The notes: generated from the letters alone by a model not told the origin. A DNA stretch of 64,000 nt from Chitinophaga lutea (GCF_003813775.1 NZ_RPDH01000001.1:1364001-1428000); one strand, 5' to 3'. Shown: positions 26,354-35,838, counted from the stretch's first letter. Numbers and translations are program-made.

Positions 26354-29230
26354 TTACTTCAGTTCTTTTTTCAAAAATATGGCGGTGTGGCTTTCCTTGC
26401 ATTTGCTAACCTCTTCGGGCGTGCCGGTGCAGAGGATCTGGCCCCCGCCTTCGCCGCCCTCGGGCCCCAGGTCCACCACGTAATCGGCCACCTTCACCAC
26501 ATCGAGGTTATGCTCGATCACCAGCACGGTATTGCCTCTTTCCACCAGTTTATTCAGTACGTTCAACAGCAGCTGGATGTCCTGGAAATGCAGGCCGGTA
26601 GTGGGCTCATCGAGTATGTAGATGGTTTTGCCGGTGTCTTTTTTAGACAGTTCGGTGGCCACCTTCACACGCTGCGCTTCACCGCCGGACAGGGTAACGG
26701 CGCTCTGCCCCAGGGTGATGTACCCCAGCCCTACGTCCTGCAGGGTTTTGATTTTGCGGTAAAGATAGGGCACGGCCTGGAAGAACTCAACGGCTTCTTC
26801 CACCGTCATGTCGAGCACGTCGGAAATGGATTTGCCTTTATAACGGATCTCGAGCGTTTCGCGGTTGTAGCGGCGGCCGTTGCATTTTTCGCAATGCACG
26901 TACACATCTGGCAGGAAGTTCATTTCGATCACCCGCACACCGGCGCCTTCGCACACATCGCAGCGCCCGCCTTTCACGTTGAAGGAAAAACGGCCGGCGT
27001 TGTAGCCCCTGATCTTCGCTTCGGGCACAGCGGCGAACAGCTGCCTGATTTCGGTGAAGAAACCGCAGTAGGTAGCCGGGTTGCTGCGCGGGGTGCGGCC
27101 GATGGGCGACTGGTCGATCTCGATCACCTTGTCGATTTCCTCGAGCCCCTTGATGCTTTTGTAAGGCATGGGCACCAGCTTGGAATCGTACGCATGGCGG
27201 GAAAGAATGGGATACAAGGTTTCGTTGATGAGCGTGGATTTGCCGCTGCCGGATACGCCCGTCACGCAGATAAACACGCCCAGCGGCAGTTTGAGGCTGA
27301 CGTTTTTCAGGTTGTTGCCGGTGGCGCCTTTCAGTTCGAGGAACTTGCCGTTGCCTTTGCGGCGGCTCTCCGGCACGGGAATTTCCCGGAATCCGTTGAG
27401 GTAACCGGCCGTGGCCGTATTGAGCTTGAGCATTTCCGCGGGGCGCCCCTGCGCCACCACGCTACCGCCGTGAATACCGGCGCCGGGCCCGATGTCGATC
27501 AGGTGGTCGGCCGCCAGCATGATATCTTTGTCGTGCTCCACCACAATCACGGTGTTGCCCATCATTTTCAGGTTACGCAGGGCCTCGATGAGGCGCATGT
27601 TGTCGCGCTGGTGCAAACCGATGCTGGGCTCGTCGAGGATGTAGGTGATGCCCATCAGTTGCGAGCCGATCTGCGTGGCGAGGCGGATACGCTGGCTTTC
27701 ACCGCCGCTCAGCGTACGGGTGGGCCGGTTGAGGGTGAGATAGGTCAAACCCACGTCCAGCAAAAAGCCCAGGCGCTCGCGGATTTCCTTCAGCACGTCT
27801 TTGGCGATCACGTTCTGTTTGTTGTCGAGCCTTTTTTCTATGCCCGCGAACCAACCGGCCAGCTTGTTGAGGTTCATATCGCCCAGCTGGGAAATATTCA
27901 TGCCGTCCACCCTGAACATCAGGCTTTCCTTTTTCAGGCGGCTGCCGTTGCATTCGGGGCAGGTCGACAATTGCATGAACCCTTCGGCCCAGTTGCGCAC
28001 GGCGTCTGAAGAAGTATCGTTGAAATAACGGCGCACCATATTCACCACCCCTTCATATTCGGTGGCGTAGGCTTCGGCGCCGCCGTTCTCGTCAAAATCC
28101 ATGTCCACTTCCAGCTTCCCGTTCTCGTCGCCGAACAGCAGTACGTTCAGCGCTTTTTCCGGGATCTTTTCGATGGGGGCCGACAGGGAGAATTTATATT
28201 TTTTAGCGAGCTGTTGTATCTGTTTGAACGTAAACGTATCGCGCACCTCACCCAACGGAACAAGGCCTCCGTCGTTGATGGATTTGCTGCGGTCGGGCAG
28301 CACTTCGTCCATATTGATCTGGTAAATGGTGCCGAGCCCTTTGCAGCGCGGGCAGGCGCCGTACGGCGAGTTGAACGAGAAGGTGTTGGGCGACGGTTCT
28401 TCGTAGGAAATGCCCGTGTCTTCACACATCAGCTGGCGGCTGTACTGCGACACTTTGCTGGTATCGTGGTCCATCACGAACATCAGGCCCTTGCCCATCT
28501 GCAGGGCTTTCTGCACGCTCTGGCTGATGCGGGTGCGGGCATCGTCCTGCACCTGTACGCGGTCTATCACCAGCTCGATGTCGTGGATCTTGTAACGGTC
28601 CACCTGCATGCGCTCCTTCAGGTCGAGCACCTCACCGTCTACCCGTACTTTGAGGTAGCCCTGTTTGCGCACCTGCTCGAACAGTTCGCGGTAGTGCCCT
28701 TTACGGCCGCGCACGAGGGGCGCGAGTATCACGAGTTTCTTTTTCGGGTAGTTGGAAAAAAGGTGGCCGAGGATCTCCTCTTCCGAAAAACGCGTCATGC
28801 GTTTGCCGGTGTTGTACGAAAATGCTTCTCCCACGCGCGCGTAAAGCAGGCGGAGGAAATCGTATATCTCGGTGATGGTGCCTACGGTCGACCGCGGGTT
28901 TTTATTCGTCGTTTTCTGCTCGATGGAAATAACAGGGGAAAGGCCCATGATCTTGTCCACATCCGGCCGTTCCATATCGCCGATAAACTGGCGGGCGTAG
29001 GCGGAAAAACTTTCCATATACCGGCGCTGCCCCTCGGCGTAAATGGTATCGAACGCCAGCGACGATTTGCCGCTGCCGCTGATGCCGGTGATCACCACAA
29101 GGCTGTTTTTCGGGATGCGGATATCCAGGTTTTTGAGATTATGTTCCCTGGCGCCGTACACCTCGATCATTTCGTCACTAACTGCTACAGGAGCGGGTTT
29201 TTCTGTTGTTTGTTGCTTTTGCTTTGCCAT
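26354..29230 (-). CDS. uvrA: UvrA, excinuclease ABC subunit A (first of two)
   Basis: UvrA finds bulky DNA lesions and loads UvrB in nucleotide excision repair. This 958-residue copy is close to the E. coli type. It has Walker A GISGSGKSSL, a UvrB-binding region (about 135-250), zinc-module cysteines CPRCKG and CPECNG, signature LSGGESQRIRL, a second Walker A GVSGSGKSTL, IDQSPIGRTPRSNPATY, a C-terminal zinc finger (CDVC...CEKC), signature LSGGEAQRVKV and ILDEPTTGLHF. All motifs are intact. ATG at 29230 is used; 19 further residues upstream look non-native. The window holds a second full-length uvrA at 46377-49181. Confidence 0.95.
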   Translation of the reverse strand: MAKQKQQTTEKPAPVAVSDEMIEVYGAREHNLKNLDIRIPKNSLVVITGISGSGKSSLAFDTIYAEGQRRYMESFSAYARQFIGDMERPDVDKIMGLSPVISIEQKTTNKNPRSTVGTITEIYDFLRLLYARVGEAFSYNTGKRMTRFSEEEILGHLFSNYPKKKLVILAPLVRGRKGHYRELFEQVRKQGYLKVRVDGEVLDLKERMQVDRYKIHDIELVIDRVQVQDDARTRISQSVQKALQMGKGLMFVMDHDTSKVSQYSRQLMCEDTGISYEEPSPNTFSFNSPYGACPRCKGLGTIYQINMDEVLPDRSKSINDGGLVPLGEVRDTFTFKQIQQLAKKYKFSLSAPIEKIPEKALNVLLFGDENGKLEVDMDFDENGGAEAYATEYEGVVNMVRRYFNDTSSDAVRNWAEGFMQLSTCPECNGSRLKKESLMFRVDGMNISQLGDMNLNKLAGWFAGIEKRLDNKQNVIAKDVLKEIRERLGFLLDVGLTYLTLNRPTRTLSGGESQRIRLATQIGSQLMGITYILDEPSIGLHQRDNMRLIEALRNLKMMGNTVIVVEHDKDIMLAADHLIDIGPGAGIHGGSVVAQGRPAEMLKLNTATAGYLNGFREIPVPESRRKGNGKFLELKGATGNNLKNVSLKLPLGVFICVTGVSGSGKSTLINETLYPILSRHAYDSKLVPMPYKSIKGLEEIDKVIEIDQSPIGRTPRSNPATYCGFFTEIRQLFAAVPEAKIRGYNAGRFSFNVKGGRCDVCEGAGVRVIEMNFLPDVYVHCEKCNGRRYNRETLEIRYKGKSISDVLDMTVEEAVEFFQAVPYLYRKIKTLQDVGLGYITLGQSAVTLSGGEAQRVKVATELSKKDTGKTIYILDEPTTGLHFQDIQLLLNVLNKLVERGNTVLVIEHNLDVVKVADYVVDLGPEGGEGGGQILCTGTPEEVSKCKESHTAIFLKKELK

Positions 29231-29460
29231 ATAGTTCCCGAACACGCTATTCATCAGGCTATCATCTGATGGAACATGTATTTTCAAGATACTAAACTAC
29301 GCTTTTGTGCACTGAATGAAAAATAAAATGGGGCCCGGAAAAAATGGCAGCAGGTTGGCAGCAGCGAGTGCGGAGCGGATGGAACGGAGGTTGGCCGCTT
29401 CCGTTTCTGCGGTGATTTCCGGCGGCATGATTGAACGGCCGGACGACACACCGGTGGGCA

Positions 29461-29492
29461 TAAAAAAAGGAACGGGGAGCGCCCGTTCCTTT
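29461..29492 (-). terminator. Terminator of fabF
   Basis: An 11-bp perfect stem AAAGGAACGGG/CCCGTTCCTTT with a 5-nt loop. On the minus strand it continues into a T-rich run (complement of 29462-29468). It lies 19 bp past the fabF stop. Confidence 0.9.
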
Positions 29493-29511
29493 TCGATATA
29501 ATCAGGTAAGA

Positions 29512-30774
29512 TTAACCTCTGAATTTCGCAAACGCCGCGATGGCATTGTGCCCGCCGAAACCGAACGTATTGCTGAGCGCCACGTTGATCACTCTTTTCT
29601 GCGCCTGGCCGATGGTCAGGTTCAGGCCCTGGGGAATATCTTCCGCCAGTTCGGTGGTGTTGATGGTGGGCGGCACGATGTCGTCCTGGATGGCTTTGAT
29701 ACAGGCGATGGCCTCGATGGCGCCGGCTGCGCCGAGCAGGTGGCCGGTCATGGATTTGGTGGCGCTGATGTTGAGTTTGGAAGCGTGCTCGCCGAATGTG
29801 GCCTGGATGGCTTTCAGCTCGCTGATGTCGCCCAGCGGGGTGGAAGTGGCGTGGGCATTGATGTAGTCTACATCTTCCAGTTTCAGGCCCGCATCGGCCA
29901 GTGCCTCTTTCATCCCCAGCTGCGCACCGGCCCCTTCGGGGTGCGTGGCAGTGAGGTGATAGGCGTCGCAGCTCATGGCGCCGCCTACCATTTCGCCGTA
30001 GATAGTGGCCCCGCGGGCAATGGCGTGCTCATAATCTTCCAGGATGATGGCGCCTGCGCCTTCGCCCATTACAAAACCGTCGCGGTCTTTGTCGAACGGG
30101 CGGGAAGCGTGCATCGCATCGTCGTTACGGGTGGAGAGCGCCTTGAGGGCGTTGAAGCCAGCAATGCCGGCGCGGGTGATAGGCCCTTCGGAACCACCGG
30201 CGATGATCATGTTGGCTTTGCCGAGGCGGATATAGTTAAACGCATCCACGAGCGCGCTGTTGGAAGATGCGCAGGCGGAAACGGTACAGTAATTGATACC
30301 CATCAGGCCGTATTTGATGGCGATCTGGCCTGCGGCAATATCGGAGATCAGGCGGGGAATAAAGAAAGGGCTGAATTTAGGCACAAAGTTGTTCTGTGTG
30401 AATTCCACGATCTGGTCTTCGAAGGTTTGCATCCCCCCGTTACCCGATGCCCAGATCACGCCAAAACGGCTGCGGTCGATCTTTTCCAGATCCACACCGC
30501 TGTTCTGGATTGCCTCATGTGCCACCACCATCGCGTACTGGGTAAAAGTGTCCATTTTACGGGCTTCCTTCTTTTCAATAAAGGCTTCTATATCCAAACC
30601 CTTCAGCTCGCAGGCGAACTTGGTCTTGAATTCCGTGGTATCGAACTTGGTTATCGGGCCCGCACCACTCATCCCGGCTTTCATGTTATTCCAGAACGTG
30701 TTTACATCATTACCAATCGGTGTGATTGCTCCCATTCCGGTGATCACTACTCTCCTCAGTGTAACAGTACGCAT
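29512..30774 (-). CDS. fabF: 3-oxoacyl-ACP synthase II (FabF)
   Basis: This 420-residue condensing enzyme elongates acyl-ACP with malonyl-ACP in fatty acid synthesis. Active-site residues are visible: Cys in NYCTVSACASSN, His in NAHATSTPLGD and His in KSMTGHLLGAAG; GFGGHN closes the fold. ATG at 30774 gives MRTVTLRRVVITGMGA; a TTG 21 bp upstream is unlikely. A TAACTTTG element (minus strand, 30814-30807) 33 bp before the ATG fits a Bacteroidota -7 box, though no clear -33 box was found. acpP is not adjacent, unlike in many fab clusters, so this may be a secondary copy; I cannot tell. Confidence 0.95.
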   Translation of the reverse strand: MRTVTLRRVVITGMGAITPIGNDVNTFWNNMKAGMSGAGPITKFDTTEFKTKFACELKGLDIEAFIEKKEARKMDTFTQYAMVVAHEAIQNSGVDLEKIDRSRFGVIWASGNGGMQTFEDQIVEFTQNNFVPKFSPFFIPRLISDIAAGQIAIKYGLMGINYCTVSACASSNSALVDAFNYIRLGKANMIIAGGSEGPITRAGIAGFNALKALSTRNDDAMHASRPFDKDRDGFVMGEGAGAIILEDYEHAIARGATIYGEMVGGAMSCDAYHLTATHPEGAGAQLGMKEALADAGLKLEDVDYINAHATSTPLGDISELKAIQATFGEHASKLNISATKSMTGHLLGAAGAIEAIACIKAIQDDIVPPTINTTELAEDIPQGLNLTIGQAQKRVINVALSNTFGFGGHNAIAAFAKFRG

Positions 30775-30886
30775 AAGTTTTACTTTGTTTGACAAAAGTT
30801 AGGTCGCAAAGTTAGGCACTTATTATCAGTAATATGCATACACATGTAATTATTTTAGTATACACTTCATATTTATATGAGCCTTT

Positions 30887-32365
30887 TTAAAATTGCAGGT
30901 AGATGGGCAACATGGGCTCCAGGGTCTTCACTTCGTTCAGGAACCAGAGGAAGGCGACCATCACGGCCACGCTGCCCCACAGCGGCAACCGCACGAGGCC
31001 GGCTTCCACTTTCCGTTCGGCCGCATCGGGCATAAAATGGAGGATGTACCCCAGCGCCATTACGACAAATACGGCGGCGTAAGCCTGCAGCAGTTGCAGC
31101 CCCAAACCGGCCTGGAAGTTAAAGGCCACCTGGTGCAGCAGGTTCCAGGCGCTTTCGAAGGTTTCGCATTTGAAGAACACCCAGCAGAAACAGACGAGGT
31201 GGAACGTGAAGAGGATGCCGCCCAGCTTCCAGAGCCTGCCTTTCAGCCCGCCGGCGTTTTTGAGGAGACCGATCTTTTTCCATTGTTTGTCGACGCCCAG
31301 CGCGGCCCCATGCACGCCGCCCCAGAAAATGAAGTTCCAGCTGGCCCCGTGCCAGAACCCGCCGATGAGCATGGTGAGCAGCAGGTTGAGATGCTGCCGC
31401 CATTTGCCCTTGCGGTTGCCGCCCAGGGGAATGTACACGTAATCCCGGAGCCACGACGACAGGGAGATGTGCCAGCGCCGCCAGAACTCGGTGATGGAGC
31501 TGCTCTTGTACGGCTTGTTGAAGTTGGGCGGTATCACGAAGCCCATCCACCGGGCAATGCCGATGGCCATATCGGAATAACCGGAAAAATCACAGTAGAT
31601 CACCAGCGCATAACCGTACACGGCAAAGAGGCACTCGATGCCGGTATAGCGGGTAGGGTCGTCGAAAATGTACTGCACGAAATTCTGGTAGATGTAATCG
31701 GAGATCACCACCTTTTTGAAGAGGCCGCTGACGATGAGGAAAAACCCTTTCCCCACGTCTTCTTTCGTGAGCACGTACGGTTTGTAGATCTGCGGGATGA
31801 AGTCCGCCGCCCGCACGATGGGCCCCATCATCAGCTTCGGGAAAAACGACAGGAAAAAGAGGTAGTCCATGAACCGCTCCACGGGTTTGATTTCCCGGCG
31901 ATACACGTCGATGGTGTAACTGAGGTTCTCGAACGTGTAAAAGGAAATGCCGATGGGGAGCAGGATGTTAATGGGGCTGATTTTCCCGCTGCCGATGCCG
32001 TTGATGATATCGATGAAAAAGTTGGTGTACTTGAAATAGAACAGCATCCCGATGTTGATAATCACGCTGAACCAGAGCAGCCCCCGGCGGCGGCCTTCTT
32101 TTTCTTCGCGGTAGATGCGGTTGCTGAGGTAAAAATCCACGATGGCCGACAAGATCACGAGCCCCACGAATTCGCCGCAGGCTTTGTAAAAGAAATACAG
32201 CGAAAACAGGGTGAACACCCATACGCGGCCGCGTTCGTTGTTCCGTACCAGCTGGTAGCACAGCAGGAAGGCGGCGAAGAAGTACAGGAAAAACGCGCTG
32301 TTGAAGAGAATGGGCTCTTCCGGGTTGTACAGCAGTTGTGCAATCAGGTTGTCGGCAAAAGACAT
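30887..32365 (-). CDS. MBOAT-family O-acyltransferase (AlgI/DltB/PatA-like)
   Basis: A 492-residue multi-pass membrane protein that moves acyl groups, usually acetyl, across the inner membrane to extracytoplasmic polymers. MBOAT marks are LPIGISFYTFENLSYTIDVYR, MMGPIVRAADFIPQ, YCDFSGYSDMAIG, EFWRRWHISLSSWLRDYVYIPLGG and the catalytic His in LIGGFWHGASWNF. It starts 3 bp after the end of an SGNH hydrolase gene and is last in a tight minus-strand series with two SGNH genes. Acetylation of peptidoglycan or an exopolysaccharide is the likely role; the polymer is inferred, not shown. Confidence 0.93.
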   Translation of the reverse strand: MSFADNLIAQLLYNPEEPILFNSAFFLYFFAAFLLCYQLVRNNERGRVWVFTLFSLYFFYKACGEFVGLVILSAIVDFYLSNRIYREEKEGRRRGLLWFSVIINIGMLFYFKYTNFFIDIINGIGSGKISPINILLPIGISFYTFENLSYTIDVYRREIKPVERFMDYLFFLSFFPKLMMGPIVRAADFIPQIYKPYVLTKEDVGKGFFLIVSGLFKKVVISDYIYQNFVQYIFDDPTRYTGIECLFAVYGYALVIYCDFSGYSDMAIGIARWMGFVIPPNFNKPYKSSSITEFWRRWHISLSSWLRDYVYIPLGGNRKGKWRQHLNLLLTMLIGGFWHGASWNFIFWGGVHGAALGVDKQWKKIGLLKNAGGLKGRLWKLGGILFTFHLVCFCWVFFKCETFESAWNLLHQVAFNFQAGLGLQLLQAYAAVFVVMALGYILHFMPDAAERKVEAGLVRLPLWGSVAVMVAFLWFLNEVKTLEPMLPIYLQF

Positions 32366-32368
32366 CGG

Positions 32369-33523
32369 TTATCGGTTAAAATTTGTATAGCCTGCTTCGA
32401 GCGCTTCATAGAGCAGCGTGCCCTGCAGTGTATATCCATAGGCGTTGAAATGCACATGGTCGTGGCTCCAGGCCCGCGCGAACCGCTTGTCCTGCGGCAT
32501 GGCCTGGTACAGGTCCCAATATGCGAAGCCGTTTTCACGGCAGTATCGCACCATCGCGTCGCGTATCACCAGCACCTGCGGATTGCTAGTGTACCGGGTG
32601 CGGTAATACACCTTGCGGGATCCTTTTTTCCGGTACGCCACCTGGCGCTTTTTCATCATTCCGGAAGGCGGTGTGGTAAACAGGATGCATGCCTGCGGCG
32701 CATGCTCCCGGATGGCTGCCACGGTGGTTTCCATATCGCTCCGCAGCTGTGCGGCCGTTACGCCGCCGAAAGCCTCATTGGTGCCGAGGGATATGATCAC
32801 GAGCTGCGGCTGCAATGCCTGCATCTGCGCGGCCACCGCACCGCCGGGTTTGTTGTAATGTGAAAACTGCGCGCCGTTCACACCGATGGCGTGATACAAT
32901 ACGCCGGGCTTACCGTTTTTCAGCACCGCCCCGTAAAAAGCCACGCCGGCGGGCCAGCGGAGGCGGAAGCTGTACGCGGTGCTGTCCATGGTGATAACGG
33001 CTTGATGGTCGCCGGTTTCCACCGCAGCGCCGTCTGCTTCTACAGGCGGACCGTCGTAAAAACATGCCACCGTATGCATGGGGATGGGCGGGTTGGCGGT
33101 AAAAGACAATGACGGCGCGGGGTGGGTAGTGCGTATCACTATACCACCCGGACTTTCCATCCGCATATTCCCCTTGTCCACCACTCTTTCCGCGTCCCAG
33201 CGAACGTTGCTGCTCCAGCGGTACCCGTCTGGGCCGTTGGTGCCGGCGAGGTTGTAAGGGAACACCCAGCCGCGGCCGGCATCGCCGAAGCGCGCCTTGA
33301 GCCCGGCGGCCACGGCATCCGGCAGAAAGCCTGCCTGCACGTGGGAGTCGCCCAGGTGCAGGATGCTCAGCACCTGTGTGTCTGCCTGCTGTAAAAGGGT
33401 ATAGAAGCGGTGAAGCGCCGTATCGTTATACAGGAATTTCCGCTGCGCCAGCGCGGTGCTGCAACAGCCTGCCCACAACAGCAGCATGAACATGACCTTG
33501 CGGCCGCGCTTACTGGTATTCAT
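32369..33523 (-). CDS. SGNH/GDSL-family hydrolase or acetyltransferase, exported
   Basis: A 384-residue protein with a signal peptide (LLLWAGCCSTALAQ, cleavage near residue 27). SGNH blocks are ILHLGDSHVQAG (Ser), GVNGAQFSHYNKPGG (block II Gly), VIISLGTNEAFGG (block III Asn) and HDHVHFNAYGY (Asp-x-x-His). It resembles the partner proteins of MBOAT acyltransferases such as AlgX/AlgJ and PatB, which accept or place the acetyl group in the periplasm. It overlaps the upstream SGNH gene by 14 bp and stops 3 bp before the MBOAT gene, so the three are translationally coupled. Confidence 0.9.
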   Translation of the reverse strand: MNTSKRGRKVMFMLLLWAGCCSTALAQRKFLYNDTALHRFYTLLQQADTQVLSILHLGDSHVQAGFLPDAVAAGLKARFGDAGRGWVFPYNLAGTNGPDGYRWSSNVRWDAERVVDKGNMRMESPGGIVIRTTHPAPSLSFTANPPIPMHTVACFYDGPPVEADGAAVETGDHQAVITMDSTAYSFRLRWPAGVAFYGAVLKNGKPGVLYHAIGVNGAQFSHYNKPGGAVAAQMQALQPQLVIISLGTNEAFGGVTAAQLRSDMETTVAAIREHAPQACILFTTPPSGMMKKRQVAYRKKGSRKVYYRTRYTSNPQVLVIRDAMVRYCRENGFAYWDLYQAMPQDKRFARAWSHDHVHFNAYGYTLQGTLLYEALEAGYTNFNR

Positions 33524-34847
33524 CCATAATGGCTTTATACAGCAATGCGCCGATGCGTGAGGCGCCCCTGAAGTTGAAGTGCGTATAGTCCCTGTTGGCC
33601 AGCGTGGTATCCCCTTCCACCCACCGCGCCATGGCGCCTTCGCCGCCCATGGCGGAATACAGGTTCCAGTAGGCCATGCCCCTCGTTTCGGCGAAGCTGT
33701 GCTGGATTTTCATCAGCGCCTTTACGCCCGGAGCGGTCACATACCGGCCTTTTTTCTTGTACGCCTTGTCGGCCGTGCCTACAATGAGAATGGACGTTTC
33801 GGGGAACATCCGGCGGAGGGAGTCCACCACTTTGGTCATGGGTTTTTCGTACCAGTCGAACCGGGTGTTTTCCGGCAGGAAGAGTACGTTGGCGCCGTAG
33901 TGCAGCACGATGAGATCGTAGGGGCGCACTACCTGCATTTCTTTCCACATGCGGCTGCTGAGTTTGCCCAGCTCTATGCCGCTGATGCCGCGGAAAGAAT
34001 AATTATCGAGAAAAATACCTGTGCCGCTTTCGAAGCAGGCGCCATAAAACGGCGCCGTATCGTCGGCATTGAAACGCAGGGTAATGGAACGTTCGGTGGA
34101 ATCGGAGATGAAAGTGTACGCGTTGATACCGGCTTCGCCTTGCAGGCGGATGGGGCGGGCGTTCACGCTGAGGCTGCGCCTGCCGCGCCCGTACAGCAGG
34201 CTCACTTCCTCAAACTGGTTGAGGCGGCTGCGTTTCACAGGCTGATAACGTACCCAGCTTTGGGGAGCGGGCACAAACACGTGCCCCGACAAACCCAGCT
34301 CGGTACCCGCGGGTGGGGTGTTCTTAAAATGGTAATCCATCCAGTCGCCGGAAAAACTATGCGCGATGGTGGTGCGGAAACCGGATACTACCGAAGTGGC
34401 CGGCACATACCCCACGCCCCTGCCGCCGAAATAGGCCTGCAGGCTGTCGCGGAGGTCCTGGGTGATGAGGTCGCCCTCGATCATCGAATCCCCGAAATAG
34501 GCAATGCGCACTTTTTTGCGGTGCCCGCTTTTGAGGGCTTTGAGCGCATCGATGAAATTCTTCATTCCCGCGCCCTGCCGGCTGTAACCATAGTCGAGAA
34601 TGCCGGTGTAGGAGGCATAATCTCTCGGCAGGGCCAGCGCTGAATCCGCCGCCGCAGCCGAAGCATCCGCCAGCGCGACCGCCGCCGTATCCTGATCCGC
34701 CGGGCGCAGGGCGGCCAGCACGTCGAGGGGACGGGTGGTATGGGCGCCGATGGAAATAGTGTTGTTGAACAGCGACAACAGCCCGAGGCAACCCAAAGTG
34801 CCAAGGGTTATCAGGAACGGGTAGGGATGTTTGTTTCCGGAAGGCAT
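33510..34847 (-). CDS. SGNH/GDSL-family protein with N-terminal anchor
   Basis: A 445-residue protein with an N-terminal hydrophobic segment (about residues 11-27) that could be a signal anchor, then an Ala-rich linker. SGNH blocks are VRIAYFGDSMIEGD, GRGVGYVPATS, LIVLHYGANVLFLP (Ala-Asn, in place of GxN), and RDYTHFNFRGA. Block order matches the partner at 32369, with which it shares overall design but modest likeness, so the two may divide acetyl transfer and esterase roles. It is the second gene of the probable glucosaminidase-SGNH-SGNH-MBOAT unit. Confidence 0.88.
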   Translation of the reverse strand: MPSGNKHPYPFLITLGTLGCLGLLSLFNNTISIGAHTTRPLDVLAALRPADQDTAAVALADASAAAADSALALPRDYASYTGILDYGYSRQGAGMKNFIDALKALKSGHRKKVRIAYFGDSMIEGDLITQDLRDSLQAYFGGRGVGYVPATSVVSGFRTTIAHSFSGDWMDYHFKNTPPAGTELGLSGHVFVPAPQSWVRYQPVKRSRLNQFEEVSLLYGRGRRSLSVNARPIRLQGEAGINAYTFISDSTERSITLRFNADDTAPFYGACFESGTGIFLDNYSFRGISGIELGKLSSRMWKEMQVVRPYDLIVLHYGANVLFLPENTRFDWYEKPMTKVVDSLRRMFPETSILIVGTADKAYKKKGRYVTAPGVKALMKIQHSFAETRGMAYWNLYSAMGGEGAMARWVEGDTTLANRDYTHFNFRGASRIGALLYKAIMDEYQ

Positions 34848-34897
34848 AAGTCGGTATATGTCAGTTACGTATACCCGTAACAGTTAACGCTGCAAAT

Positions 34898-35419
34898 CTA
34901 TTGTTTTGCCAGCTTTAATTCATCATCCAGCTCATATAATTTATAGCGCCTGATCATGCCGCTCACCCGGTTCACCCAAACCTGGCCGGCGGAAGAATAC
35001 CCGGAATGGATCAGTTTGCCGAGCCAGGCCTTGTAATCTTCATTGCCCTTCAGGTCTGCATACCACCTGCGTTTCATGATCAGTTTCACAAACTGGCGGT
35101 AGGAAGCCGAGTCCGATGCGAATTCGCGATACACGGAGCGGTAGGTGCCGCCCTTTTTTGCCAGGCTGTTTTTGCCGACGATGCCGAAATGGTTTTTCAG
35201 CAACCTGGCATTCCTGCTGGTGCCCATGCCGGATTCAAGCATGGCCACACCCAATATCACACTGGCCGGAACACCGGTTTCTTTCATGAGGTTAACCGCA
35301 ATGGGCTCATACTGCTGTAAATACTTTTTGGGGGTCTTCTGCGCCGAAGCCGCCAGGCCGGATACCAGCAGGCCGCTCAGCAACAGGTTTCTTTTTTTAA
35401 CTAAAAACATGCTGTGCAT
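34898..35419 (-). CDS. Exported glucosaminidase-domain protein (GH73-like)
   Basis: A 173-residue protein with a signal peptide (to about residue 27, ASAQ). The remainder is a mannosyl-glycoprotein endo-beta-N-acetylglucosaminidase-type domain: YEPIAVNLMKETGVPASVIL, GVAMLESGMGTSRNARLLKNHFGI (Glu is the likely catalytic acid), YREFASDSASYRQF and WYADLKGNEDYKAWLGKL. It would cut glycan strands of peptidoglycan. It lies 50 bp upstream of the SGNH/MBOAT genes on the same strand, tying that unit to the cell wall. An internal ATG at 35410 is an equally possible start. Confidence 0.88.
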   Translation of the reverse strand: MHSMFLVKKRNLLLSGLLVSGLAASAQKTPKKYLQQYEPIAVNLMKETGVPASVILGVAMLESGMGTSRNARLLKNHFGIVGKNSLAKKGGTYRSVYREFASDSASYRQFVKLIMKRRWYADLKGNEDYKAWLGKLIHSGYSSAGQVWVNRVSGMIRRYKLYELDDELKLAKQ

Positions 35420-35746
35420 TTAAATGAACCAATCCGCACGGGTGCCTTTCACAGGGCAATATTACGCCAAACCGCATACATGAATTGTAATTGACATGTT
35501 AATAATTGATAATTTATTTAATTCCTGATGGTATTTTACCTTGAAAGAGGCACAATTCGTCTGCAGGTCGCTATTAAGTGGAAAAGTAATGGTGTGGATA
35601 AGTGCTTACGGTACCATTTTCTGCGCTTAGTGCGTTAAAATAAGGGTCGTTTTCGGAAAAAAGGCCCATAAATGATTGATACTGTGCGGATTGATTGTTT
35701 CCCTAAAATGCATTTTTGCCGAAAACACGCACTCCCTACGCACTAT

Positions 35747-35779
35747 CCCTTAAGTATCCCCTAAGTAACCCTTAAGTAA
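35747..35779. repeat. Three tandem 11-bp repeats
   Basis: CCCTTAAGTAT, CCCCTAAGTAA and CCCTTAAGTAA follow one another without gaps. An 11-bp period places each unit on the same helical face, as in some regulator-binding arrays. They sit inside the candidate RNA region, 328 bp upstream of the glucosaminidase start. Confidence 0.9.
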
Positions 35780-35838
35780 CATGGGAGGAGCCCCCTGGTT
35801 AACCTTAACCAGACTCACCCTGGGCCTAGTCCTGGTAT

